A DNA stretch of 64,000 nt, taken from NCBI RefSeq assembly GCF_015686655.1, contig NZ_JADPMP010000004.1:295484-359483 (forward strand). The letters run 5' to 3'. Positions 53,228 through 61,700 of this stretch are shown piece after piece (the stretch's first letter is position 1; the number at the start of each line of letters is the position of its first letter). The position numbers were made by a program, and so were the translations under genes. The stretch comes from Pontibacter sp. FD36. Lineage in GTDB: Bacteria > Bacteroidota > Bacteroidia > Cytophagales > Hymenobacteraceae. The notes under the pieces are model-generated. The model had not been told where the DNA came from. It worked only from the letters and a program-made list of their open reading frames with translations, and ran no database searches.

Positions 53228-56011
53228 TTAAAACTTAAAATTATAGGTGATAGTAGGAATTGGATGCCCGAAGATGGACATTTTGTACCCTCTGATCTGT
53301 CCTTTCTGTGATTTGAAATAAACGGAGTAAGGGTTTTTGCGACCTGTCAGGTTGTATACTGCCACAGTCCAGGAGCTGTGCGCCAGCTTTGCAATCTTAT
53401 GGTTGCCCTCTATGTTCAGAGCCAGGTCTACACGGTAGTAGTCAGGAATACGGTACTGGTTGCGGTCTGAGTACAGGATGCGGTGTGAAGCGCCATCGTA
53501 GTATTTGCCCAGCGGCAGCGTAATAGGGCGCCCTGTACTGTAGGTAAAGTTTACCGATGTGCTGAAACGCTGGCTAAAGCGGTAGTTGCTGATCATGGTC
53601 AGGTCGTGCGGCTTGTCAAAGTTACTCGCATACCACTCCCCTCTGTTAATCACTTCTGACACAGCCGGATCATCCAGGCGCACCATGGTGCGGGAGTAGG
53701 TATAGCTTACCCAGCCGTTGAGTTTACCTGTCGCTTTCTTAAGCATCAGTTCCACGCCATAAGCCTTGCCCTCAGCATTGGCTACATCCGTCTCGATGTG
53801 GTGGTTCATGATGATGCTGGCACCACTTCTGTAGTCCAGGAAGTCCTGCATCCACTTGTAGTAAGCTTCTGCCGAAAACTCAATGGTATTGGCGCGCAGG
53901 TTGCGGTAGTAGCCAATCGCCACCTGATCGCCTACCTGCGGTTTGATGTTGTTATCGCTCAGCTTCCAGGTATCGGTAGGAGCCATGGTCGCCGTGTTAG
54001 AGAGCATGTGCACGTACTGGCGCAGCCTGTTGAAGCTCACTTTCACTGATGAGTTGCCTGACAGCACGTAACGGGCCGATAGCCTGAACTCAGGCCCGTG
54101 GTAGGTCGCAAGCGATTTGCCACTGCCATAAGAAACCGTATCGACGATCGTGTTAAGCGTCTTAGGCATACCTGGCACATACTCCAGCACGTCTCGCTCT
54201 CCAAGAGCTGTAAAGAAAGAGTAGCGCAAACCAGCTGATACAGATAGCTTCTGGCTGATGTCATAGCGGTCAGACAGGTATAACGCGCTTTCGATGGCTT
54301 TCTCCTGCTGCAACTTGTCTGCCTTGATCAGCGACTCCTCATGGTTTGGCACCAGGCTACCCGGATTCACTTCGTAGCGAATGGCGCTCGCACCATAATC
54401 AAGGGTGTGCCTGGAGTCAGGAAAGTAGTTGAAGTCTACCTGCATCCCTGTCTGGCTGATGCCAAAGTCCATTATAGCAGCGTTGGCGGCATTCTCTTCG
54501 TTTGAAATATCGTAGCCGTAGTGGCTGTATGTTCCGGTTACCACACTGTAGAGCTTGTTATGGAAGTTGTGCTTCCACTTAAGGCTGGCGTTCTGGTTCT
54601 GGAAACGGTAAAGGGTGTCAGCGGCCAGTTTAAAGCGGTCTTTGCTCGTATAACCGGTCAGGTACAGGCTGTTCTTCTCGTTTATCTCGTGGCTTATATG
54701 CGTGTTCACGTCATAGAAAGATGCTTCACTGTTGCTGAACGACTTATTCGGTATCTTTTTGAGCAGCCAGTCAGAGTAGGTAGAGCGCCCTCCCACCAGG
54801 ATCGAGGTCTTGTCCTTGATGATCGGCCCCTCCAGTGTGAGACGGCTTGTGAGCAGACCTATGCCGCCCGTTCCGCTAAACTGCTTTTTGTTACCCTCTC
54901 TGGATGTTACCTCCAGTACAGAGGACAGGCGTCCGCCATAACGGGCTGGTACGGCACTTTTGTAAAGTTCCACCGACTTGATCACGTCCGGGTTGAAAGC
55001 GGAGAAGAAACCAAACAGGTGTGATGGGTTATAGATGGTGGCATCGTTGAGCAGGATCAGGTTCTGGTCAGTGGAGCCACCACGTACGTTCATACCTGTA
55101 GCGCCCTCCCCTACTGATTTCACGCCGGGCAGCGTTAGCACCACTCTCAGGATGTCTGTTTCACCAAATGCTGTCGGTACCTGTCTGATCGTCCGGATAT
55201 CGAGGCGTTCCATACCCATCTGCAATCCCGTCACATTGCGGTCTTTTTCGGCTTCCACCAGTACTTCTTTCAGAGAGCGGATATCTTCTTCCACCTCAAT
55301 ATCCAGCTTGCCATCACTGTGCAGTATAACCTGGCGCTTGGTGTTCTTTAGCCCTACTGCCCGTATGTTCAGCTCGTGACGGCCCACCGGGAGCGAAAGG
55401 GAATAGTAGCCATACTGATCGGATGCGGTGCCGATAGAAGGAGATTCAATGTATACATGGGCTCCAATGATTGGCTCGCCTGTGCTGGCATCGCGCAGGG
55501 TTCCGGCCAGGTTTGCTTTACCTGTCTTGTTCCCATTAGGCGTGCCTATTTCGTAAAGCTTGATTTCTGACTGTATCCTCTTTTTATTTTCCTGCTGCTG
55601 CGGCAGGTAGGCTGGCGTTGCCAGTTGATTGCTTCGTCTCGCTTCTTCTTCATCCTTGAAGAAATTGGAAGGCAGACTCGTCATGATCGGATTTTGCCGC
55701 GTGATAAAAACCTGCCGCTGTTCCGTGATGGCAAATTTGTAATCCGTGCCTTTCAGAATTTGGGCAAGCACCAGGTTGAGCGGTTCGCCCTCTACCTCCA
55801 GGTTTACCACCAGACTATCGGCCACAGCCTGCTCGTAGTAAAACTTGTAGGGCAGCCGGGTTTCCAGCCGCTGTACAAAATCCTGCAACGTCATGTTGCG
55901 GAATGATCCGCTTATGAGCGGAGACTCGTTCCGCTGTTGGGCATGCACTGGCACCGTCATGGTCATACAGCACATCAATACCAGCAAAAGTGCTCTGTAA
56001 AAATGGGTCAT
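53228..56011 (-). CDS. TonB-dependent receptor with STN domain
   Basis: A 927-residue outer-membrane receptor. After the signal peptide (VPVHAQ) comes an STN domain (NMTLQDFVQRLETRLPYKFYY, about residues 38-110) of the kind that couples to anti-sigma regulators. A carboxypeptidase regulatory-like domain (LAGTLRDASTGEPIIGAHVY), a plug (LRVVLTLPGVKSVGEGATGMNV in parts) and a 22-strand barrel follow; the last residues are YNFKF, the typical aromatic end. No FecR or ECF sigma gene lies within the window. Confidence 0.88.
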   Translation of the reverse strand: MTHFYRALLLVLMCCMTMTVPVHAQQRNESPLISGSFRNMTLQDFVQRLETRLPYKFYYEQAVADSLVVNLEVEGEPLNLVLAQILKGTDYKFAITEQRQVFITRQNPIMTSLPSNFFKDEEEARRSNQLATPAYLPQQQENKKRIQSEIKLYEIGTPNGNKTGKANLAGTLRDASTGEPIIGAHVYIESPSIGTASDQYGYYSLSLPVGRHELNIRAVGLKNTKRQVILHSDGKLDIEVEEDIRSLKEVLVEAEKDRNVTGLQMGMERLDIRTIRQVPTAFGETDILRVVLTLPGVKSVGEGATGMNVRGGSTDQNLILLNDATIYNPSHLFGFFSAFNPDVIKSVELYKSAVPARYGGRLSSVLEVTSREGNKKQFSGTGGIGLLTSRLTLEGPIIKDKTSILVGGRSTYSDWLLKKIPNKSFSNSEASFYDVNTHISHEINEKNSLYLTGYTSKDRFKLAADTLYRFQNQNASLKWKHNFHNKLYSVVTGTYSHYGYDISNEENAANAAIMDFGISQTGMQVDFNYFPDSRHTLDYGASAIRYEVNPGSLVPNHEESLIKADKLQQEKAIESALYLSDRYDISQKLSVSAGLRYSFFTALGERDVLEYVPGMPKTLNTIVDTVSYGSGKSLATYHGPEFRLSARYVLSGNSSVKVSFNRLRQYVHMLSNTATMAPTDTWKLSDNNIKPQVGDQVAIGYYRNLRANTIEFSAEAYYKWMQDFLDYRSGASIIMNHHIETDVANAEGKAYGVELMLKKATGKLNGWVSYTYSRTMVRLDDPAVSEVINRGEWYASNFDKPHDLTMISNYRFSQRFSTSVNFTYSTGRPITLPLGKYYDGASHRILYSDRNQYRIPDYYRVDLALNIEGNHKIAKLAHSSWTVAVYNLTGRKNPYSVYFKSQKGQIRGYKMSIFGHPIPTITYNFKF

Positions 56012-56064
56012 AAAAAAGGGTGAGAGCTAAAACAGATTTTTAGATAGATCGGAAGTATGCCACT

Positions 56065-56799
56065 TTATCGTTTGAGCGAATCGTAGTGCTCCGCAGTTTT
56101 CACGATAGCATATTCACGCTCTTTACCGAAGCGAAGTCTATTCGCGCTGGCATACTTCTTCAGCGGCTTTTTCTGGTCTTGCAGCACACGCATCACCGAG
56201 CGCTTGTTACTAACCGGATGGTACACGCCATCCTTCACCAAGAAGAATTTACTTGCATCCCTGTACTCACCCTCCATACCGTCTGTGCTGGCACGCTCAA
56301 ACAGAGTCTTTTCGCGCTTCATCAACACCTGCACCTCGCCGCTGTAAAGCAGATCATAAAAGCCCGGGCGAATTACAGAGCTGGTCGTGGTGTCCGGCTG
56401 CAACTGTACAAAAGTATGCTCATGCAGTTTGAAGGCTTCCACCCGGTTCTTTACAAGCCGTTGAGGCTGTCCGCTTCCATGGTTGACAATCAGAAGCTCG
56501 TCCTGTACCAGGTCATACAGCATCGGTACATCCTCAAACCAGGCACCGTCATACTTCACGGTTCCGTTCTGGTAGATCTTGTCTAGATAGAACTGATGCC
56601 CCTCTACGTGGGTCTTAACAGGCACATGATACTCAGGGCCGTTGTATAAGTGAGCGCGCACTCCAACTGCGGTGCGGTATTGCTGCAGTGCATTCAAAAC
56701 TGCATTGTCTACAAAACTGCTGTCAGCCTGGGCAGTGGCAGCAAAGGGCAGAAAGGGCATTAAAAAGAAGAGAACCAGGTAGGCAGGGCTTTTGCGCAT
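56065..56799 (-). CDS. Conserved secreted protein of unknown function, first in receptor operon
   Basis: A 244-residue secreted protein with a signal peptide ending near ATAQA. The body shows beta-rich, Asp/Tyr-containing strands (GQPQRLVKNRVEAFKLHEHTF) and a basic C-terminus. I do not recognise the family. It is 53 nt upstream of the STN-receptor gene on the same strand, so it heads the operon. The 388-bp gap above it (56800-57187) holds no gene that I can support. Confidence 0.65.
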   Translation of the reverse strand: MRKSPAYLVLFFLMPFLPFAATAQADSSFVDNAVLNALQQYRTAVGVRAHLYNGPEYHVPVKTHVEGHQFYLDKIYQNGTVKYDGAWFEDVPMLYDLVQDELLIVNHGSGQPQRLVKNRVEAFKLHEHTFVQLQPDTTTSSVIRPGFYDLLYSGEVQVLMKREKTLFERASTDGMEGEYRDASKFFLVKDGVYHPVSNKRSVMRVLQDQKKPLKKYASANRLRFGKEREYAIVKTAEHYDSLKR

Positions 56800-57187
56800 A
56801 TCAAATCAAAGGTTGCTTTGCAGCTTAAATAGACATTAAATATAATGTATGTTTGATGTTATGACAAGCTTGCAGATAAAATATTTCAAAAAATATTACA
56901 GTATATTATCATGCAATTGGGGAAAGCTGTCACCTTGAAATATAACTTAAACCTTACCTTATTCAGCCTGACTTTGAAACACCAAAAGTCTTTAGCCAAA
57001 GACGAATCAGAGATTCTTAGCGCATGTTCATTAATCGACCTTAATTATTTCGCCACAACGAAGGTATAGCACGACAGGCTTAGGCACAGCAAATTACCTT
57101 ATTTGCATTAATTTCATTCAGCTAAAACCAGTGATCTGTAATCCTCAGGTCAGCATCATTTTTATTAATTCAGCACAAGCGACAAAG

Positions 57188-58333
57188 CTATACCTTATCT
57201 GCCAGCTCATATACTGCTTTTACAAACTGACTCCAACTAAAGCGTAACTTATAGGTTCTGATCTGCTGTGTGTATACCTGCGCTTTATCTGAGGTATAAA
57301 AATCAAGTATGGCAGCCGCGATCTCTTCTGGTTCTGGTGATACGACGTAGCCTACCTTCCCATGGGGCACCAACTCTGACAGGCCACCTACATTTGTCAC
57401 CACCATCGGCTTATCAAAATGATAAGCAACCTGTGTTACGCCGCTTTGGGTAGCGTGCTTATAAGGCTGCACCACCAGATCGGCGGCGCAAAAGTAATGA
57501 CGGACTTCGGCATTCGGGATGAAGTCCGTCCGCAGTACCAGCCGGTCCTGCAGCCCGTGTTTTTCAATCAGATCGCGGTAGGGTTTGGCATCTTCATAAA
57601 ACTCCCCGGCGATCAGCAGTTTCAGATCAGGTATGGCCTGCAGTGCAGGTATAGCCATGGCTTCAAGCAGCAAGTCGAGCCCTTTATAAGCCCGAATGAA
57701 ACCAAAAAACAAAAGATATTTAAAATTGGGTTCCAGCCCAAGTGCGGCACAGGCCTCTGCTTTGCCTTCGGCGGGGCCGAAATTGTCATAAAGGGGATGC
57801 GGCAGGTATACGTTGGGTTTGTTAGGCTCAAAGCGCTGCAAGTCTTGCTGCACGGCCCGCGACATGGTCAGGAAGCCCTGACAGGCACTCAAAAAGTATT
57901 TTGTAAAGGGAACATCGCCTGGGCGCTTCTCGTGCGGAATCACGTTGTCGGCAATGGCCAGGATACGGCTATACCTGTTGCGCTTAACCAGGCGGGCAAT
58001 GGTGCCCAGAGCCGGGCCCATAAAAGGCAGCCAATACCTGAAAATAATCAGATCAGGTTTCTGACTACTGATGTAATTACCTGTACGAACCCAGCTGATA
58101 GGATTGACTGAATTAATCAGCGCCTTAATGGTGATGCCCTTCGGAGCAGGTTCACTGGTAAACTGGCTTTTGCCGGGAAACAGAAAGGAAGGATACTGCA
58201 GGCTGAATGAAACGATCTCCACTTCGTCACCAGCCTCCTGAAATGCCATCGCCAGGCGCTCGTTGAACGTAGACATGCCCCCACCCCGCAAAGGGTGCGC
58301 AGGTCCCACGATCACAATGCGCCTCCCTGCCAT
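57188..58333 (-). CDS. Family 4 glycosyltransferase
   Basis: A 381-residue GT-B enzyme. VGPAHPLRGGGMSTF marks the N-terminal Rossmann start. The C-terminal E-x7-E-type acidic region lies in VAYHFDKPMVVTNVGGLSEL, preceded by the FFGFIRAYKGLDLLLEAM nucleotide-binding loop. Its start overlaps the GT2 stop by one base (TAATG), so the two are coupled. Sugar and acceptor are not determinable. Confidence 0.87.
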   Translation of the reverse strand: MAGRRIVIVGPAHPLRGGGMSTFNERLAMAFQEAGDEVEIVSFSLQYPSFLFPGKSQFTSEPAPKGITIKALINSVNPISWVRTGNYISSQKPDLIIFRYWLPFMGPALGTIARLVKRNRYSRILAIADNVIPHEKRPGDVPFTKYFLSACQGFLTMSRAVQQDLQRFEPNKPNVYLPHPLYDNFGPAEGKAEACAALGLEPNFKYLLFFGFIRAYKGLDLLLEAMAIPALQAIPDLKLLIAGEFYEDAKPYRDLIEKHGLQDRLVLRTDFIPNAEVRHYFCAADLVVQPYKHATQSGVTQVAYHFDKPMVVTNVGGLSELVPHGKVGYVVSPEPEEIAAAILDFYTSDKAQVYTQQIRTYKLRFSWSQFVKAVYELADKV

Positions 58334-59307
58334 TATTTCTTGATCAAGCCTGCCCGGTCACGGATCAGGTACTCATTCTTTTTACTGGAAGTCATGGAGA
58401 TCATTTCGGCCAGGAAACCGGCCAGGAAAAGCTGTACACCCAGAATCACCGCCACCAGCGAAAGATAGAACAGGGGCTGGTCTACCACGTCACGTACGCG
58501 GCCATCCGGATACAGGCTAAATACTTTCTGAATGATCAGCCACAGCGTAATGCCCAAGCCCACAAAGAAAGACAGGGTGCCGAACGTACCAAAGAAGTGC
58601 ATCGGGCGCTTTTTGAAGCGACTCACAAACGTTATCGAGAGCAGGTCCAGGAAGCCGTACACGAACCGTTCGAGCCCGAACTTGGTCGTGCCATACTTGC
58701 GCTCCTGGTGCTGCACTACTTTCTCGCCGATGCGCGTGAAGCCGTGCCACTTGGCTATTACAGGTATGTAGCGGTGCATCTCACCATGCACCTCAATGCT
58801 CTTCACGAGCAGCTGACGGTAGGCTTTGAGTCCGCAGTTAAAGTCATGTAGTTTAATGCCGGAAAGGCCGCGGGTAGCTGCATTAAACAGTTTGGTCGGA
58901 ATGGTTTTGCTTACCGGATCAAATCGCTTCTGCTTCCAGCCCGACACCAGATCAAAGCGCTGGTGCTTGATCATGTCATAGAGGGCCGGAATCTCCTCTG
59001 GGCTGTCCTGCAGGTCGGCGTCCATGGTAATGACCACCTCGCCACTACAGCGCTTAAAACCCTCGTTCAGCGCAGCAGACTTGCCGTAATTTCGGTTAAA
59101 ACTGATGCCTTTGACGGTGTTGTCTTCGGCGCTGAGTTGAGTGATAACATCCCAGGAGCGGTCTGTGCTGCCGTCGTCTACCAGGATGATTTCATAAGTA
59201 AAACTATGTGCGTGCATCACACGCTTGATCCAGCGGACCAGTTCAGGCAGCGATTCCTCTTCGTTCAGAAGAGGAACCACCACTGATATATCATAAGGGT
59301 ATTGCAT
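58333..59307 (-). CDS. Family 2 glycosyltransferase with two C-terminal TM helices (GtrB/ArnC-like)
   Basis: A 324-residue GT2 membrane-anchored enzyme. VVVPLLNEEESLPELV, DDGSTDRSWDVI and the DxD motif in MDADLQDSPEEIP are followed by ERFVYGFLDLLSITFVSRF and two TM helices (LSFFVGLGITLWLI, LSLVAVILGVQLFLAGF). This is the GtrB/ArnC/DPM-synthase class that loads sugars onto undecaprenyl phosphate. It overlaps the GT4 gene by one base and follows DUF4199 genes by 5 nt. Confidence 0.9.
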   Translation of the reverse strand: MQYPYDISVVVPLLNEEESLPELVRWIKRVMHAHSFTYEIILVDDGSTDRSWDVITQLSAEDNTVKGISFNRNYGKSAALNEGFKRCSGEVVITMDADLQDSPEEIPALYDMIKHQRFDLVSGWKQKRFDPVSKTIPTKLFNAATRGLSGIKLHDFNCGLKAYRQLLVKSIEVHGEMHRYIPVIAKWHGFTRIGEKVVQHQERKYGTTKFGLERFVYGFLDLLSITFVSRFKKRPMHFFGTFGTLSFFVGLGITLWLIIQKVFSLYPDGRVRDVVDQPLFYLSLVAVILGVQLFLAGFLAEMISMTSSKKNEYLIRDRAGLIKK

Positions 59308-59312
59308 GCTTT

Positions 59313-59831
59313 TTATTCAAACTCCGGACGCTTGTTCTTCATCACGGCTGCTACGATAAGCGAAATCAGGAAACCAATGAACAGGTAGCCTACGATAGAC
59401 CACACAATCATCATCATTGGACTGGAGAAAGATTCTCCCATGGCAATAGCCTGCTCGATCTGCTCGTCACTCATACCTCTTTCTTCCAGCTCAATACGCT
59501 GCTTATCCATCATATTGGAGGTATACTCGGGATCAACAAATGAGGTATAGATGAACATAAACACACCACCCAACACACCAAAGGCCAGTGATACGAGGGT
59601 ACCTATACCTAGGCCCTGACCATAAGACATGTAGCCGTAATTTTGCTTTTTGTATTCCTTCATGGCAATGACCATAAAAGCAATCAGGATAAGGTAGCCT
59701 AAGGAGCCTATCCAGCCGCTTACATTAACGCCGGTTATGAGCAGAACTGCAGTAAATACAACAGATACCAGTGCGCCGATAAAGCCATACTTGAGCGCTA
59801 CAGAAGATACAGAGGGTTGGGTTTCAGTCAT
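59313..59831 (-). CDS. DUF4199 membrane protein
   Basis: A 172-residue membrane protein with four TM helices. YMSYGQGLGIGTLVSLAFGVLGGVF and the amphipathic loop with GMSDEQIEQAIAMG match the DUF4199 pattern. Small Bacteroidota membrane proteins of this family have no known role. It lies 5 nt upstream of the GT2 gene. Confidence 0.88.
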   Translation of the reverse strand: MTETQPSVSSVALKYGFIGALVSVVFTAVLLITGVNVSGWIGSLGYLILIAFMVIAMKEYKKQNYGYMSYGQGLGIGTLVSLAFGVLGGVFMFIYTSFVDPEYTSNMMDKQRIELEERGMSDEQIEQAIAMGESFSSPMMMIVWSIVGYLFIGFLISLIVAAVMKNKRPEFE

Positions 59832-59858
59832 GATTAGAGAGGTTTATGTGAAGATGAT

Positions 59859-60368
59859 TTACTTTCTGAAAAATACAGCTGCCACCACAGAAAACATCGC
59901 CCCTACTAACATCCTCCCCAAAAAATCATGTGTGGCCAGCATACTCGGTGACAGGTTGTCGAGTTCCTTGTAAGCTTGCTCAAAGTTTGTTTCGCCCAAT
60001 AATTTGATCTGTGCCTCCCGGCTCTGGTCAAGCAACGCTCTCAGCTCTACTACATGTTGCTGAATGATCTCAGGTCCTGCAAGATATAGCATCAGGTATA
60101 GCAGCATGGCAGCACTCAACGCAGTGTAGAATGTAACCGACAGACTCACGCGTACGCCTTTCCAGAAACCGACCTCAGCATCATGAAACTGCTTGAAATA
60201 GCGCAGGCCCATGAAGATAAATATCGGCAAGGGCAGATAACTCCAGCGCCCTGCATCTCCCAATGCGTTGTAGCCCATCAGGTGCAAGGCCAGTAAGATC
60301 ACAAAAGAAGCCAATCCGCACAGTACGCCATAGCGTACTCCCACTCTTACAATCGTTTGATTCAGCAT
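59859..60368 (-). CDS. DUF4199 membrane protein (second copy)
   Basis: A 169-residue four-TM protein, related to its neighbour by helix pattern (YGVLCGLASFVILLALHL, FWKGVRVSLSVTFYTALSA) and length, and divergent in sequence. The two lie 27 nt apart and are likely ancient tandem duplicates. A TATTTTTG box (minus strand) precedes it at 60406-60413. Confidence 0.8.
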   Translation of the reverse strand: MLNQTIVRVGVRYGVLCGLASFVILLALHLMGYNALGDAGRWSYLPLPIFIFMGLRYFKQFHDAEVGFWKGVRVSLSVTFYTALSAAMLLYLMLYLAGPEIIQQHVVELRALLDQSREAQIKLLGETNFEQAYKELDNLSPSMLATHDFLGRMLVGAMFSVVAAVFFRK

Positions 60369-60405
60369 TTGTTATGTGCTTATTCAGCGTCAGCATTACC
60401 GCTGA

Positions 60406-60413
60406 CAAAAATA
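60406..60413 (-). promoter_or_regulatory. -7 element before the DUF4199-GT operon
   Basis: On the minus strand the box reads TATTTTTG, an exact TAnnTTTG, 37 nt before the start of the first DUF4199 gene. No -33 match was found. Confidence 0.4.
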
Positions 60414-60427
60414 TAGCTATAAAGATA

Positions 60428-61699
60428 TTAAAAAGAATGATTAAGTACTACCTGCCCTTTGTTGACCAGGCCAATAACCTTGCCTGTAAGCTCACGTCCC
60501 AAGAAAGGGGAATTTTTAGATTTAGACCGGGTTCCTGCTACTGTCGGAGTCCATTTTAGTTCCGGATGAAAAAGTGTGAGACAGGCTGGTGCTCCTTCGG
60601 CTATGCCACATACCGGCATTCGCAGTATCTGACGGGGAGCGGTGGTAAACTTATCGATCAATTGCTCCAGCGGCAGCGTATCGCACATCGTCGTATTGGC
60701 CACAGCAAAGGCTGTTTCGAGGTTAATGATTCCAAAGTCCGCCAGGTCAAACTCCAGCTTCTTACTTTCCGTGTCTTGCGGCTGGTGCCCGGATACGACG
60801 GCATCAATGGTGCCATCGGCAAGTCCCTGCAGTATCGCTTCTTTGTCGGCTTCGCTTCTGAAAGGAGGGGATACTTTATAATTAGTATCGAAGGGTACCA
60901 TGGTATGATCGGTATAGGCAACCTGGTAACTAGCCACGTCGCAGCTTACCTGCAGGCCTTTGGCTTTAGCGGCACGTATCGCCTCCACGGCGGCGGCAGT
61001 AGAAATAAGCGAGAAGTGCAGTCGCCCTCCTGTGTATTCGAGTAGTTGCAGGTCGCGTGTCACCATTACCTCTTCAGCGAGGGCAGGTATACCTTTCATC
61101 CCTAGCTGTGTGCTTACAATGCCTTCGTGCACCTGCCCGTACTCCGTCAGACGGGTATGTTCTGGTCGGTTTATCAGCACGCCATCAAAAGGCTGCAGAT
61201 ATTGCAGAGCTTTCACGATGACTTCGGCTCCCTGTAGTGGTTTTGCACCATCGCTAAAAGCAACGGCCCCTGCACGCTGCAGATCAATCATTTCCGTCAG
61301 CTCCTTTCCTTGTGTATCAACTGTCACCGCACCAGTCGGCATTAAATTAACAGGAAGACCAGCCGACTTGGCTTTTATAAAATTGATAGCACCCTTGGTT
61401 TGCACGACAGGCTGCACATTAGGCATGCACAGCACATCCGTGAAACCACCGCCGGCTGCAGCCTCACCCAGTGACTCCAGGTCCTCCTTGTGTTCCAGCC
61501 CCGGCTCACCGACTTGTGCGTACAAGTCAACCCAACCCGGAGACACACAAAGGCCTTCCATCTCGATCGTCTGGTCTGCCTGCTGATCATTTCCTCCTAT
61601 TGAGGTGATCAGGCCGTTATCAATAAGTATGTTATGTTGCTGAAGATGAAAAGCTGATGAGGGATCGTAGATGCGGACTGCTTTGAGAAGAAGTTTCAT
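60428..61699 (-). CDS. Dihydroorotase homolog lacking metal ligands (PyrC'-like, probably non-catalytic)
   Basis: A 423-residue amidohydrolase-fold protein with dihydroorotase architecture (LCVSPGWVDLYAQVGEPG, FTDVLCMPNVQPV, SLISTAAAVEAIR, IDAVVSGHQPQD). The metal residues are changed: HxH after the PGxVD block reads YAQ, the R of REPG is G, the His before ST reads Leu, and the Asp of the TDHAPH block is Gly. A dead paralogue such as PyrC' stabilises aspartate carbamoyltransferase in other bacteria. Whether this one does so is inference. It is one nt from the BatA gene and lies between it and the DUF4199 pair. Confidence 0.82.
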   Translation of the reverse strand: MKLLLKAVRIYDPSSAFHLQQHNILIDNGLITSIGGNDQQADQTIEMEGLCVSPGWVDLYAQVGEPGLEHKEDLESLGEAAAGGGFTDVLCMPNVQPVVQTKGAINFIKAKSAGLPVNLMPTGAVTVDTQGKELTEMIDLQRAGAVAFSDGAKPLQGAEVIVKALQYLQPFDGVLINRPEHTRLTEYGQVHEGIVSTQLGMKGIPALAEEVMVTRDLQLLEYTGGRLHFSLISTAAAVEAIRAAKAKGLQVSCDVASYQVAYTDHTMVPFDTNYKVSPPFRSEADKEAILQGLADGTIDAVVSGHQPQDTESKKLEFDLADFGIINLETAFAVANTTMCDTLPLEQLIDKFTTAPRQILRMPVCGIAEGAPACLTLFHPELKWTPTVAGTRSKSKNSPFLGRELTGKVIGLVNKGQVVLNHSF

Positions 61700-61700
61700 G

